A stretch of 64,000 bases of DNA from Symbiotaphrina buchneri (taxonomy: Eukaryota; Ascomycota; Symbiotaphrinales; Symbiotaphrinaceae), in the NCBI GenBank assembly GCA_001599915.1, contig BCIG01000007.1, positions 620,001 through 684,000 on the forward strand, in the 5' to 3' direction. Position numbers and translations under genes: made by a program. The notes below the pieces were generated by a model, which searched no databases, was not told the origin of the DNA, and saw only the letters and a list, made by a program, of their open reading frames with translations. Below are positions 54,809 to 64,000 of the stretch, one piece after another. Each line of letters begins with the position of its first letter. The stretch's first letter is position 1.

Positions 54809-57112
54809 ATGATAGATTCCAGAGGTATGAGCTCAGATACTATCGACCTCAAATGGTCATCGCAGTACACAGTCATCCCGCCCTCACGCTCCGCCACCGC
54901 CCTACCGGGCGACAAGATCCTCCTCCCGCCTTCAGCCCTTGAGCAGCTTCTAGCGGCTGCTACGGTAATAGTCGACGCTCCTGACCGGTCTCAAAGCTTT
55001 ACTACTACTTTTGATCCTTACAATCCGCACTCCTTCGCTGCTGAACGGCATGCGCGATCGCAGCTTCGTGAACAGCGGCAGCAATTACCCCATCCGCTTA
55101 CTTTTCGGCTCGTCAACCCCGAAAATGGTAGAGTCGTATACGCTGGTATCAGGGAGTTCTCGGCCGAGGAAGGTGAAGTCGTTTTGAGCTCCTTTTTGTG
55201 GAATGCACTCGGCTTGAAAGAGGCGGAAGAGGGGTCGAAGGAGAACTATGTCACAGTCCATGCAAGACAGCTTCCAAAGGGCACCTATGTGCGATTAAGG
55301 CCTCTAGAAGCAGGATATGATCCAGAAGACTGGAAGTCCTTACTGGAGCAGCATTTGCGTCTCAATTTCACGACACTCACGAACGGGGAGATCTTGACGG
55401 TACCTGGAGCTAGGGGAAGGGAGGAGTTCCGATTCTTAATAGATAAATTCGAACCTGAGGGCGATGGGATATGTGTTGTCGATACAGACCTTGAAGTTGA
55501 TATTGAAGCCTTGAACGAAGCACAAGCCAGGGAGACGCTACAGAAGCAACTGGCAAAAAGGCAGAAAGCACCTGGTTCAAAAGAGGGCAGTTCCGCTGGC
55601 GGAAAGCTTGAATTTGGTCAAGGGCAACATGGGCAAGTGATTGAGGGAGAATACGTTGATTACGAAATAAGTGACTGGGACCGAGAGCGGGGCATCGAAA
55701 TCGAGCTTGGCGAGGTGGACGACGAGGGTGAGATTGACTTGTTTGTCAGCCCCTTCTCCGCTCATCAGAGGGCCAGACCTCGGGAAGATGAGCATGTTTT
55801 TGGAGAGTTTTCCAGCAGATACCCTAAACGGATCCGGATAAAACCTACCAACGTGGAGTTAGAGGGCGCCGAAGCCATATGGGTATCTGTCCATGCTTAT
55901 GCTCCGCCAGAAGCTGAAGGTGGCTCAACAGCGAAAGCAAGCTTGAGACAATTCTACATAGAAGCGGCCCAGTTTGACCCTTCGACGGAAGTGAACGGAA
56001 CACGAGGAGCGGATGAGACAGATGATCAACCTCCAAATCCAGGAGACGTACGATGCAAAAATTGTCTGCAATGGGTGCCTCAACGGACAATGGTTCTGCA
56101 CGAGAACTTTTGTCTCCGCAACAATATTCTTTGTCCACATTGCAAGGAAGTTTTCAAAAAGTCTTCCCCTGAATGGCAGAACCATTGGCATTGTCCTTAC
56201 GACTCTTATCACGGCAACACTGCTTTCTCGCATACAAAGCATGACAACATCTTCCATTCGACCTATTCCTGCCCTAACTGTCCCTATCCCGCTGACAACC
56301 TACCGGATCTCGCACAGCACCGCACGACAGTTTGCCCTGGCAAGCTTATCCTATGCCAGTTCTGCCATCTTGTCGTCCCCCAAGAGGGTGACCCCTCCAC
56401 GCCAAACGCCGAAGCTCTTCTCTCGGGTCTTACCCCGCACGAACTTGCAGATGGTGCTCGTACGACCAACTGCCACATATGCGATCAAATCACGCGCCTT
56501 CGAGACATGTCAGCACACCTGAAATACCACGAGCTCGAACGGTTATCGAAGCCGAAACCGCGCATCTGCAGGAACCCGAACTGCTCACGTACACTCGACG
56601 GGATAGGACGGAACGGCGCTATCGGGACTGCGGCACGCATGGGCCAGGGGGCAGGCAATGACCTAGGACTCTGCAGCATCTGCTTTGGGCCACTGTACGT
56701 CAGCATGTACGACCCCGAAGGTAAAGCCCTTCGGCGTCGCATCGAGCGGCGGTACCTCACGCAACTAAGCCAAGGATGCGGTCGAGCTTGGTGTCGGAAT
56801 GCCTACTGCAAAACAGGTCGTGGGAACCTAGGTGTGGCGAAGCCAGCAGAAGCAGGCGTGGGCATCAAGGACGCGCTCCCCATGGTCAAGCCTTTCTTGG
56901 ACAGCTGGAGAGACTGGGATAGTCCGCTGCATTTCTGCGTGGATGAGGGCGCCCAGAAGAGGAGACATGTTGCCGAGATGATTGCTGCTGAGGGCACTTA
57001 TGACCTTGAGTGGTGTTGTGCTGCATTAGAGGCCGAAGGAGGGGATCTGGATAAGGCTAGAACATGGTTGAGTAATTTTGCGCCTCGGAAATCAGAGGCT
57101 GCTGTACATTAG
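54809..57112 (+). CDS. UFD1-domain protein with C-terminal zinc fingers
   Basis: Single exon, 767 residues from ATG 54809; a second in-frame ATG at 54827 (MSSDTIDLKWSSQYTV) is equally plausible. Residues about 10-210 form a UFD1-type double-psi-barrel domain (PGDKILLPPSALEQLL, LTFRLVNPENG, YVRLRPLEAGYDPEDWKSLL, LNFTTLTNGEIL), the part of UFD1 that binds ubiquitin and Cdc48/p97. After an acidic linker come several TRAF-like CCHC/CCHH zinc fingers (CKNCLQWVPQRTMVLHENFC, CPHCKEVFKKSSPEWQNHWH, CPNCPYPADNLPDLAQHRT, CQFCHLVVP, CHICDQITRLRDMSAHLKYH). More cysteine pairs and a UBA-like helix set (DLEWCCAALEAEGGDLDKAR) form the end. Canonical UFD1 is about half this length and lacks the fingers, so this is a separate fungal family acting in ubiquitin-linked processes. 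Confidence 0.88.
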   Translation: MIDSRGMSSDTIDLKWSSQYTVIPPSRSATALPGDKILLPPSALEQLLAAATVIVDAPDRSQSFTTTFDPYNPHSFAAERHARSQLREQRQQLPHPLTFRLVNPENGRVVYAGIREFSAEEGEVVLSSFLWNALGLKEAEEGSKENYVTVHARQLPKGTYVRLRPLEAGYDPEDWKSLLEQHLRLNFTTLTNGEILTVPGARGREEFRFLIDKFEPEGDGICVVDTDLEVDIEALNEAQARETLQKQLAKRQKAPGSKEGSSAGGKLEFGQGQHGQVIEGEYVDYEISDWDRERGIEIELGEVDDEGEIDLFVSPFSAHQRARPREDEHVFGEFSSRYPKRIRIKPTNVELEGAEAIWVSVHAYAPPEAEGGSTAKASLRQFYIEAAQFDPSTEVNGTRGADETDDQPPNPGDVRCKNCLQWVPQRTMVLHENFCLRNNILCPHCKEVFKKSSPEWQNHWHCPYDSYHGNTAFSHTKHDNIFHSTYSCPNCPYPADNLPDLAQHRTTVCPGKLILCQFCHLVVPQEGDPSTPNAEALLSGLTPHELADGARTTNCHICDQITRLRDMSAHLKYHELERLSKPKPRICRNPNCSRTLDGIGRNGAIGTAARMGQGAGNDLGLCSICFGPLYVSMYDPEGKALRRRIERRYLTQLSQGCGRAWCRNAYCKTGRGNLGVAKPAEAGVGIKDALPMVKPFLDSWRDWDSPLHFCVDEGAQKRRHVAEMIAAEGTYDLEWCCAALEAEGGDLDKARTWLSNFAPRKSEAAVH

Positions 57113-57382
57113 CTGGGATACCGAATGGTGAGGTTATCTAGCGTCAACATACTAGCTTGAAATCTGGTAGATGGTATCTACGAGTGAAAGAGCTCTTTAT
57201 CACAGTAACACAATGAAGAGTAGCTTTAAACATGGTCTTGTGTCATCACATTCTATTCGCTTTTAGGGTAAGATGGGTTTCGCACCCCTCGTGGCTGCTT
57301 CAGGTTTGCGCTTATGACAATACATCTGCCCGCCGACATCTTCTATGATTGACTTCGGACCAACAAGCGTCATCGAGCGCTT

Positions 57383-58448
57383 TCACGCACCGCCTACAGT
57401 GGTCTTCGCCAATGTCCCCGAGCCCCTGGAGGAGAAGATGCCCATGATGCCGAAACCAGCATAGAAGAGCGCAAGGGGGTAAGCGACCAGTCCACGCATG
57501 CCTCTCATCCTGCCCACCGCACAAGATATGCCACTGCTACTGTAGGTGCACCACGACACCGCCAAGCTCGTCAAGATGTATCCGATGAGGGAGTCCATGG
57601 GCAGGACGATGCCGATGAGCGAGGTGAGCACGAGCGGGAGCAGGCAGTAGCCTAGCACCGAGGCGGACTTGGGGAAGGTCAGGGTCGAGGAGAAGTGTGC
57701 TGAGCCGTCTGCCGAGACGCCGGGTGGGATATGTGCTGGTGTGGCATCGCCAGGAGAGAGGGGAGGAGACATCAGCGAGAGGATGCTATGAAGGGAGACG
57801 CTTCCAAGGACGGCCAGACCCTGCACAACATTCAGCCATTTGCCTCTCCGATGAAGATGAGTATCTGCTTACGTATATGAAGCCGTACGCAACTTTGCCA
57901 GAGAAAAGGAGGCATGTTCCGAAAAGGAGAAAGAAGATTATGGGGCCTGCAATATCCGCATCGTCCATCAAGTGTTGATCCACACGCGCCAGAGGGTTTA
58001 GAACGGTCAAGGTCTGATCAATAATGTGTTAGTAACCACGGACACCAGCGGGGTTCGAGGCGTACCTTTGTTCTTATGTGGTCAAAGTTGACGCCCTGCT
58101 CCTGTCAGCCTTGCACGCAGTAGTATGTAATTCTCAAGCCCAACTCACCAACTCCTCCAGCAATGAAGGCTCGCCCTCATACCCCTCCGTGCCAAAGGCA
58201 GCCAACCACCCTGTCCTCAGTCCACCTTGCTCTCCCATACGCCCGCTCACGCCTGGCGTCGGTCCAAAGCCAGCCCCATATCCACCGCCCGCATACGCAC
58301 TAGCTGAAGGCCCTCCAGCGTAGCCGCCATAGGCTTGTGATGGTGTCGTGTGCCCTGAGACCGGGCCGGAGGTGTATGACGACGGATAAAATTGGAGGTT
58401 TTGCGCCGAGCCACCGTACGCGGGTTGCTGCTGCTGCCATTGGGCCAT
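57383..58448 (-). CDS. yip1: YIP1-family Golgi/ER membrane protein
   Basis: Binds Rab (Ypt) GTPases and is needed for COPII vesicle formation and ER-Golgi transport. Exons 58149-58448, 58066-58095, 57873-58013 and 57383-57820 give 302 residues; the second exon is only 30 bases and codes GVNFDHIRTK, a conserved family segment. The N-terminus is Gln/Gly/Tyr/Pro-rich and disordered (MAQWQQQQPAYGGSAQ), followed by EPSLLEELGVNFDHI and then TLTVLNPL, with DADIAGPIIFFLLFGTCLL starting the membrane part. About five hydrophobic helices follow, ending near LALFYAGFGIMGIF. All junctions keep the frame. It lies tail-to-tail with the UFD1-like gene, 270 bases between stops. Confidence 0.92.
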
Positions 58449-58816
58449 GACGGCCGATCTGGATGGGGCAAATCTCTGAGGATGCAAGTAAAGAGCTCTT
58501 GGGCGCTTGAGATGCGTGCACTGTATGCTGATGCGAATGTTCTGGTGTTCGTAGAGGGAGATTGTCGTATGCGGAGCTTTCTGGCGACGTGTTGTGGCCT
58601 TCGCAGCTCTAGGGCCAATCAGAATGAAGTGGTCTTTGACTGCCTGCCAAGAAAACAGCAACCGGCAAACAAGGCAAAAAGCACACCCCTGACACATTGC
58701 TCCAAAGAGCTCAGCGCACAGCGAAATTACACAGGATGATTCTGATAAGCTATTTTACTGATATTTAGTACTTTCTCTCGGTAGTATACAGAGCGTATTT
58801 ACATAGCATAGCTACT
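58449..58816. other. short intergenic region between two minus-strand genes
   Basis: Promoter of YIP1 and 3' end of SAM50. Nothing else supported. Confidence 0.45.
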
Positions 58817-60605
58817 CTATAAGAAGCTGATGCCGACCCCGAACTGCAGCCCCTTTCTACCCTCCTCCGCTCTCCGCAGTACAAGCGGCAATGAGAAGTT
58901 GAGTTCACTATAGCCAGTTAGCTGCACGAGACCTTCACTTATCGCTCTTCCTTTGACTTACAATCTGGCCACCGGGTGTGCGTAGACTAGTCCTACACCA
59001 GCCGCTAAGCTGGGAAGACCATTCCCTAGTTCCGATATGGTGGCTTTCATACTCTTCTTCACCTCTTCGGAATCCAGACTTCCTTCTTTCGACAAGTTTT
59101 TCAGCGCAAGTAGTCTCCCACCATTGATGAAAGCCTGCATCCTCAGTGGTTTGTCTGCCCCCACCCTTGGCAAAGGGAAATATAGATTTGCGCTGCCTGC
59201 CGCGTATACATCGCCTCCCACAGCATCTGGACCATCATGCGGGCCTAGGCCACATAGACGGAATCCTCGTACGTCGGTTGGACCTCCAAGCTGGAACCGA
59301 TCGTTGACCCTCGACGCCTGAGGCCGACTCTGGCCTCCAACAGCAAGCGGATATAGTAGGCCTCCACGAAGTCCTGCACTAAATGATATTCCGCTGTTGC
59401 CCTGAATACCGGGAACGGGAATGGGAATGGCGGTTTGCGACTCGAGCTCATACTTGAGGAATCCCACATCGCCTTTCAATGGTCCCCAACCTGCCAGCTC
59501 CGAGACAGCCTTGAGGAGGTAGCCTGTGGATGGTAACAAAGGATTGTCTCTTCTGTCATTGACCCAAGTATGCGTTATGCTGCTCCTGACACTGTCACCT
59601 GCATCATCCCTGACTGTGGGTGACGCATTACCAGCCAAGCCCGTCACTTGCCGCCAGATGCCTGAGTATCCGATCTCGTGTCTGTGTCCACCGGTTGTAA
59701 GGAATTTCAGCTTTGCCGAGCCACCTCTCAGTACTTCTTCGTGACTGGCCCAGCTCTTATTTGTTGCGCTTGCAAACCCACCAAACTCTACTTTCAGGTC
59801 TGGGTCGCTCAGTATCGGCGAGTCAAAAAAGGCCGAATAGGCGGACCTCGTCCGGGTGCCTAATGAAGCATTGACACTTAGAGATTCGGCTCCGCCAAAG
59901 ATATTGCGCCAGAGCGCGTTAGCATAAGCGGAGCCTTCGGCATTGCCGAGATCTGTACCAGTTTTGAGCAGTAATCTTGACTTTTCCCGAACCGAGAGGA
60001 AGACGGCGATGTCGGAAGGTGTGGAGGAAGCTTCGGTTTGTGAGGGACGATCGATGTAGATTGATATGGGAGGATTGAAAATGTCTGAATGAGTGATTGC
60101 AGGTCAGAAGCCAGATTTAATGGATCAGTCGGCAATTGATGCGGCCCGTACCAAGTCTTTGCAGCTTATCAGCAGCTGAAGAAACTTCTCTCAAAGCTTC
60201 CGACAGTGTGACCGGTCCACCTTGGTTCACGCTGAGAAGAGGATTGAATATTCTCTCAAGGAAGGAATGCCGAGTCCGAGGTGCTCCGAGGACACGAATG
60301 GAGGAGATGGTCACTGGAAGGGTCGAGTTCTCCTCCACCTGGGTAGGATATTAGGGCCGGAAGTGATGATAAACCAAGCATTCGTACCAATTCTGCTAAT
60401 CTCTTCTGTGCCTTTTCGTACTGTAAATGTACCCGCTCATTGAAATCACGGTCTGCCTCTTCCTGCAGTTTGGGATCTATTGTCTTCTTTAGATTCTCGA
60501 AGACCTGCAGAGCATTAGCCATCACGAAGCCCATGCAGCATGAATAGGGGGCCGTATGAGAAATTGTCGACCTACATCATCTTCGGAACCCAAAGGAGAA
60601 GCCAT
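58817..60605 (-). CDS. sam50: SAM50/TOB55, outer-membrane beta-barrel assembly protein
   Basis: Core of the mitochondrial SAM complex that inserts beta-barrel proteins into the outer membrane (Omp85 family). Exons 60576-60605, 60388-60504, 60152-60338, 58962-60084 and 58817-58907 give 515 residues. The first exon codes only MASPLGSEDD. Next come a helical stretch (VFENLKKTIDPKLQEEADRD) and one POTRA domain (about residues 50-150, with GGPVTLSEALREVSSAADKL). The barrel follows: GGAESLSVNASLGTRTRSAY, SITHTWVNDRRDNPLLPSTG, then FQLGGPTDVRGFR, which holds the conserved loop of Omp85 proteins, and GVGLVYAHPVARFELNFSLP across the last junction. The protein ends in GVGISFL, a terminal strand with the usual aromatic penultimate residue. 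Divergent from UBC6. Confidence 0.95.
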
Positions 60606-60955
60606 TGACCCAGCTCCGAATGCTCTAAAAGTGCTGTGTCGCGGGATTTAATTGTGCTATCGAAGCTGGTGTTGGTACTCCTGCTGTATTCGTACGCTAG
60701 AGATGCGAAGTCTTGGCAGGTTGGGCTCTCGACCAATCGAGCTTGGGGTACGAAAGTGGCTTAGCAGCGCTGCTATCGATCGCACAAGGTAGCGACCGAT
60801 ACTCCGACACTCAACACCTACGTCTCGCTGTCGCCGCCCTCGCTCCTGTTCTTTTTCATATCCATCCTCTTCTTCACTTACCTCTTTTATTGCTTTGGTC
60901 CCCGCCGGAATTCCATCATTCTTTCAGTCTTCACGCATATCCTGCGATTGGCAGA
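60606..60955. promoter_or_regulatory. shared divergent promoter (SAM50 / UBC6)
   Basis: 350 bases between two divergent start codons. The UBC6 side is pyrimidine-rich (CTCGCTCCTGTTCTTTTTC). No factor site assigned. Confidence 0.5.
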
Positions 60956-61906
60956 ATGGCTTCGCGTGCGGCATACAAGCGGGTGAGTGACGACTCGTAA
61001 TCTCTCTCCAATTCGATCGTTACTGACACACTTGTAGTTAACTCGAGAATATAAACTCATTCAAGAGAATCCTCCTCCATACATCACTGCGCATCCCTCG
61101 GAAAGCAACATCCTAGAGTACTTGATCCTGCTTCCACTGACCGTCCACAACTGACCCTCCTCTCTCACAGATGGCATTATATTCTCACCGGACCTCCACA
61201 GACCCCCTATGAAGGCGGGCAGTACTGGGGAACGCTCATCTTCCCGCCCGACTACCCGTTTGCGCCGCCGGCGATCCGCGTGCATACTCCCTCGGGACGC
61301 TTTCAACCTTCCACACGCCTCTGCCTGTCCATCTCCGATTTCCACCCCAAATCATTCAACCCTGCATGGGAAGTCAGCACAATTCTGATAGGATTGCTGT
61401 CATTCATGACATCCGAGGAAATGACGACGGGCTCAGTCTCAGCGAGTGATGCAGAGAGGAGATGGGCGGCCCACAGGAGCAGATGGTGGAATAGCACGGG
61501 TGGCGGCAGCAAGGAGAAGATGCTGCCGGGTGTAAACCCCGGAAGAACAGGTGTTGGGGCGGTCAAAGCCGGCGATGGCGGCGCAAAGTTCCGGACTGAG
61601 TGGCCAGAGCTGGATCAGGAAAACTGGCGCTGGATGAAGGAGCATAAGATCGACCCATTGACCGGGAACAGGATTGAAGAGCCTGGTGCGAGTGGAAGTG
61701 GAGTTGTGTGCGCGCCTGAGGCGGCGGCACTGAGGAGACGGCCTGCGGGTAGTAATGGTGGACTAGGTGCAGTAGTCGAGGGTGGACAGATGGCCAGGAA
61801 TGCCGGCCAGGGGTGGATCAGGAGAAACAAGTGGACCATCTTCGGGGGTTTGGTGTTCGGTTATGTTCTGGTTGCGCGAATCTTGAGCGAGGGGCGGGAC
61901 AGATAG
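60956..61906 (+). CDS. ubc6: ubiquitin-conjugating enzyme E2 of the ER membrane (UBC6/UBE2J type)
   Basis: E2 enzyme of ER-associated degradation, tail-anchored with the catalytic part in the cytosol. Exons 60956-60982, 61038-61117 and 61171-61906 give 280 residues. The product starts MASRAAYKRLTREYKLIQEN, a strong UBC6 signature. The core has WHYILTGPPQTPYEGGQYWG and the active site RLCLSISDFHP with Cys87, the same number as in yeast Ubc6. NPAWEVSTILIGLLSFM follows. A disordered Gly-rich linker leads to a single C-terminal helix (WTIFGGLVFGYVLVARIL), the tail anchor. It works with ER E3 ligases such as Doa10. Confidence 0.95.
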
Positions 61907-62221
61907 GCGTTCCTGGGCAGACTATGGTACGCCTGATTTCTTGCTTGTTGTTGGTCTACACAATTGGCCTTTCTATCACGGGAATTCTTCGGCTCGGTTG
62001 TTTCGGTTTAGGACGGACGTCACTGGCGATGGCGTTGCGGGCAGTACATATCAGAAAGGGCTGTGCTAAAAGGGCATGCTCGATAGAATTGAAACATCTT
62101 CCCTTATACCAAGTAGAAATCTCCCAACGCCCGATCCTTATCCTTTACCCGCCCTCGTAATCTCTCGAGGTACCAGACCCGATCCAAGCAGTCACCCGAC
62201 AAACAAGAATTGCAGAAAATT
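61907..62221. other. convergent 3' intergenic region
   Basis: Between the UBC6 and HVA22-like stops. Nothing else supported. Confidence 0.45.
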
Positions 62222-63410
62222 TCAAAGTCCAACCTCGACTCCGGTGGAGGCTGCTGAAGGTTTCTCTTCAGGCTGCTTATCCGCAGGCTTTGCACTCCAG
62301 TTCCAAGGCATCCACCCGCCACCGGGCGTCGTCACCTCACTTGCGGCTGCCTTAGCGTTGTCTGCGGACTCTTCCGCATAGTCAACTTTCTCAAACTCGA
62401 GCTCACTGCGACTTTTCTTGAGCGCCTCCATGCCAGCATCCAGCTCCAGTGCTCCGGGCACAGCGGCCTTGTCATCTGGAGGGAGCTCCGATGGCGCAGG
62501 TGCGCTAACAGCAGGAGAGACGTTGAGATTGCTCGCTTCCTTGTCGAACGCCTGCATAAGGACTTTGAGGCGTTCACGCTGTGTAGCGATGTACGACATC
62601 CGCTCCTCGGTGGATGTGATGCTGGGGGGAATCAATGTCCCGCTTGCGCTCAAGTCGGCCGCCTGCGGCTCACGCGAAAGTCCAGACGTGGCAGTTGCCA
62701 GTGCCGTCGTCAATAGGCTGTAAAAATCGCCTGCAGGTGCTCCCTCCCTGGCCGCAGGGAGGTTGAAGCGGGCAAAGAGGCTTTGCGCATAGCTAACACC
62801 ATATGCGCTCGAAGAGGGAGGGGTTGGCGGCGCCTTGGGCTGGAGGCCAAAGACATGCTCCTTGATTAACTCAATCGCTTGTTTAAGATATTGCAACCCG
62901 GCTGCCTTGGCCCTATCATGAGCAGAAGAGATGAAGTCATCAATCTCACGTTCATGCTCTTCGAGGAACGGGTGGACATGGGTCTGGTAGATAAGGCGAG
63001 CACCTTGCGTCTGTGGAGCTACGAGGTAGGAGAGCGCAAACAGCCGGAGATAGGGGTAGAACTGGATCCTAGCCTAGTATTAGCTTTTCTATCGCAGTAG
63101 TAAGGTGACATAGACAAAAACCTACCAAACAAGGAACCAGCTCGTCCAAGACTCAACGAGCAAGAAGCTGCAGAGCACGACCCAGTACATAAGCCATGGG
63201 TTCAGCTGAGCAGGGTCAGAGCTGCTGAGGGCTTTGTAAGAGGCAAATATAGGGAAGAGAATGGTGATGAGGGATCTGTAGAGGAGTCAGCCGTAGTGAA
63301 TCTTCACTTGGAGTTAAATGCGCAGTGATTGTAGGCTGGAGGAGATGACAATCAGGGCGGTGTGGAGTCTGGTGGACTTACGATAGCAGATGGGCAACGA
63401 TATCGAACAT
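62222..63410 (-). CDS. TB2/DP1/HVA22 (REEP/Yop1-like) ER membrane protein, long form
   Basis: Family members are hairpin proteins that curve and shape tubular ER. Exons 63382-63410, 63126-63275 and 62222-63068 give 341 residues. The first exon codes MFDIVAHLLS. The family core follows: ITILFPIFASYKALSSSDPA, LNPWLMYWVVLCSFLLVESW, FYPYLRLFALSYLVAPQTQG and ARLIYQTHVHPFLEEHE, then an amphipathic helix. From about residue 120 on there is a long disordered Ser/Ala/Pro-rich tail ending in GGWMPWNWSAKPADKQPEEK. Yop1 itself is about 170-180 residues, so this is the longer filamentous-fungal paralogue. Donors are GTAAGT and GTAGGT and the frame is kept at both junctions. Confidence 0.9.
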
Positions 63411-64000
63411 CTTGGAGTTCCCTTTCGGTTGATATAGAAGTTGAGCTGGATTCTGGAAGGCGCCTAGGCAAAATAGGATTTCGTATAGCTGGATCGGAAG
63501 ACGAACTATCCCTTGAGCGAGGAGGACCACAGATGAGGGATGGGAGGGGTGGTGACCTGCGGAGCTTGGAGTTTGGGGAAGCCTGGGCTGGCCGCTTATC
63601 GATTAGATAACACTTGCTTTGACCGGGACTAGACTACAGCGGACGCCGCGTGACCCGCGCCTTGCATGCCTAGTGGATGAGGTACAAAGTAGGGCTGCAG
63701 ATGACACGAACCGCAGGCTTTGTTAATACTCTTGCTTAGGTACTCGTACGTTAATCCAAAAGCTGGAAATAGAGGTGTAAGAAATGATGCCATCTGTTGT
63801 CAACCCCTTTGGACTCCTGGAGGGTTCGAGTGCTTCAACCTCGATGATCCATCTTCTCGTATCTCTTTCTATCCGTCAGCGACCAATCGTCCTGCTGGCG
63901 CGCCTCCACAAGCTTATGCGGTAGCTTCCGTCCGGCGTCTTTGTACCCGCCCGCCATGCCAAACGCTTGGATAGGTGGTGACTCGCTTCCGGTGACAGCT
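63411..64000. other. right end of the window, no gene supported
   Basis: Promoter of the HVA22-like gene, then sequence with only short open frames. A plus-strand frame at 63720-63974 has no start context or pattern that supports a gene. Confidence 0.4.

Noticed and set aside
31006-63410. secondary-metabolite or defence gene cluster
   Set aside because: The genes are housekeeping functions of unrelated pathways; no synthase, transporter, transcription factor or NLR-type gene is present.
63720-63974. start of a new gene at the window's right end
   Set aside because: 84-codon frame without recognisable motif or splice continuation; cannot be judged without the following sequence.

Overview
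The window looks like nuclear DNA of a filamentous ascomycete, most likely of the Eurotiales (Aspergillus/Penicillium type). Genes carry short introns (about 46-105 bases) with GTAAGT/GTATGT-like donors and CTAAC/CTAAT branch points. The protein set is typically fungal: eL13, DPM3, holocytochrome-c synthase, SAM50, UBC6, YIP1, a UFD1 protein with zinc fingers, F-box proteins and an ankyrin protein. The decay of the repeats is of the repeat-induced point mutation (RIP) type. No exact species is claimed.

Layout. 1-7.1 kb: the 3' end of an unknown gene, ribosomal protein eL13, a coiled-coil protein that may belong to the inner kinetochore, and a large ankyrin-repeat protein. 7.8-29.9 kb: a 22-kb extremely AT-rich block with no intact gene, made of nested and heavily RIP-mutated LTR retroelements. 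A plus-strand chromodomain Ty3/gypsy element is split at about 8.1/20.7 kb by a minus-strand Ty3/gypsy element. That second element carries two more pieces: a much less mutated fragment of a sister subfamily (14.8-16.65 kb) and a complete-looking 2.0-kb small LTR element with 158-bp ends and a 5-bp target duplication (17.33-19.34 kb). A deletion derivative of the sister subfamily lies at 25.4-27.1 kb. 29.9-30.5 kb holds a half-decayed unknown reading frame.

30.5-64 kb: a dense, mostly housekeeping region. In order: OXLD1-like mitochondrial protein, DPM3, a smgGDS-like armadillo protein, a DJ-1/Hsp31-like protein, an F-box-like Cys-rich protein, holocytochrome-c synthase, a mitochondrial UbiB/ABC1 kinase-like protein, a DEDD exonuclease-like gene with frame problems, an intron-containing tRNA-Ala(CGC), a DEAH RNA helicase, an F-box gene split by one in-frame stop, the UFD1 protein, YIP1, SAM50, UBC6 and a TB2/DP1/HVA22 (REEP/Yop1-like) protein.

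How the genes relate. Several products act in mitochondria (OXLD1-like, holocytochrome-c synthase, UbiB-like kinase, SAM50, possibly the helicase). Others act in the ER/Golgi (DPM3, YIP1, UBC6, REEP-like) or the ubiquitin system (UBC6, UFD1, F-box). They sit as ordinary single genes, not as a dedicated cluster. Two divergent pairs share short promoters: holocytochrome-c synthase/UbiB kinase (405 bp) and SAM50/UBC6 (350 bp). I found no secondary-metabolite cluster, CRISPR array or obviously new defence system. The most unusual parts are the nested repeat block and the damaged host genes. Exon boundaries were read by eye from splice signals and frame continuity.
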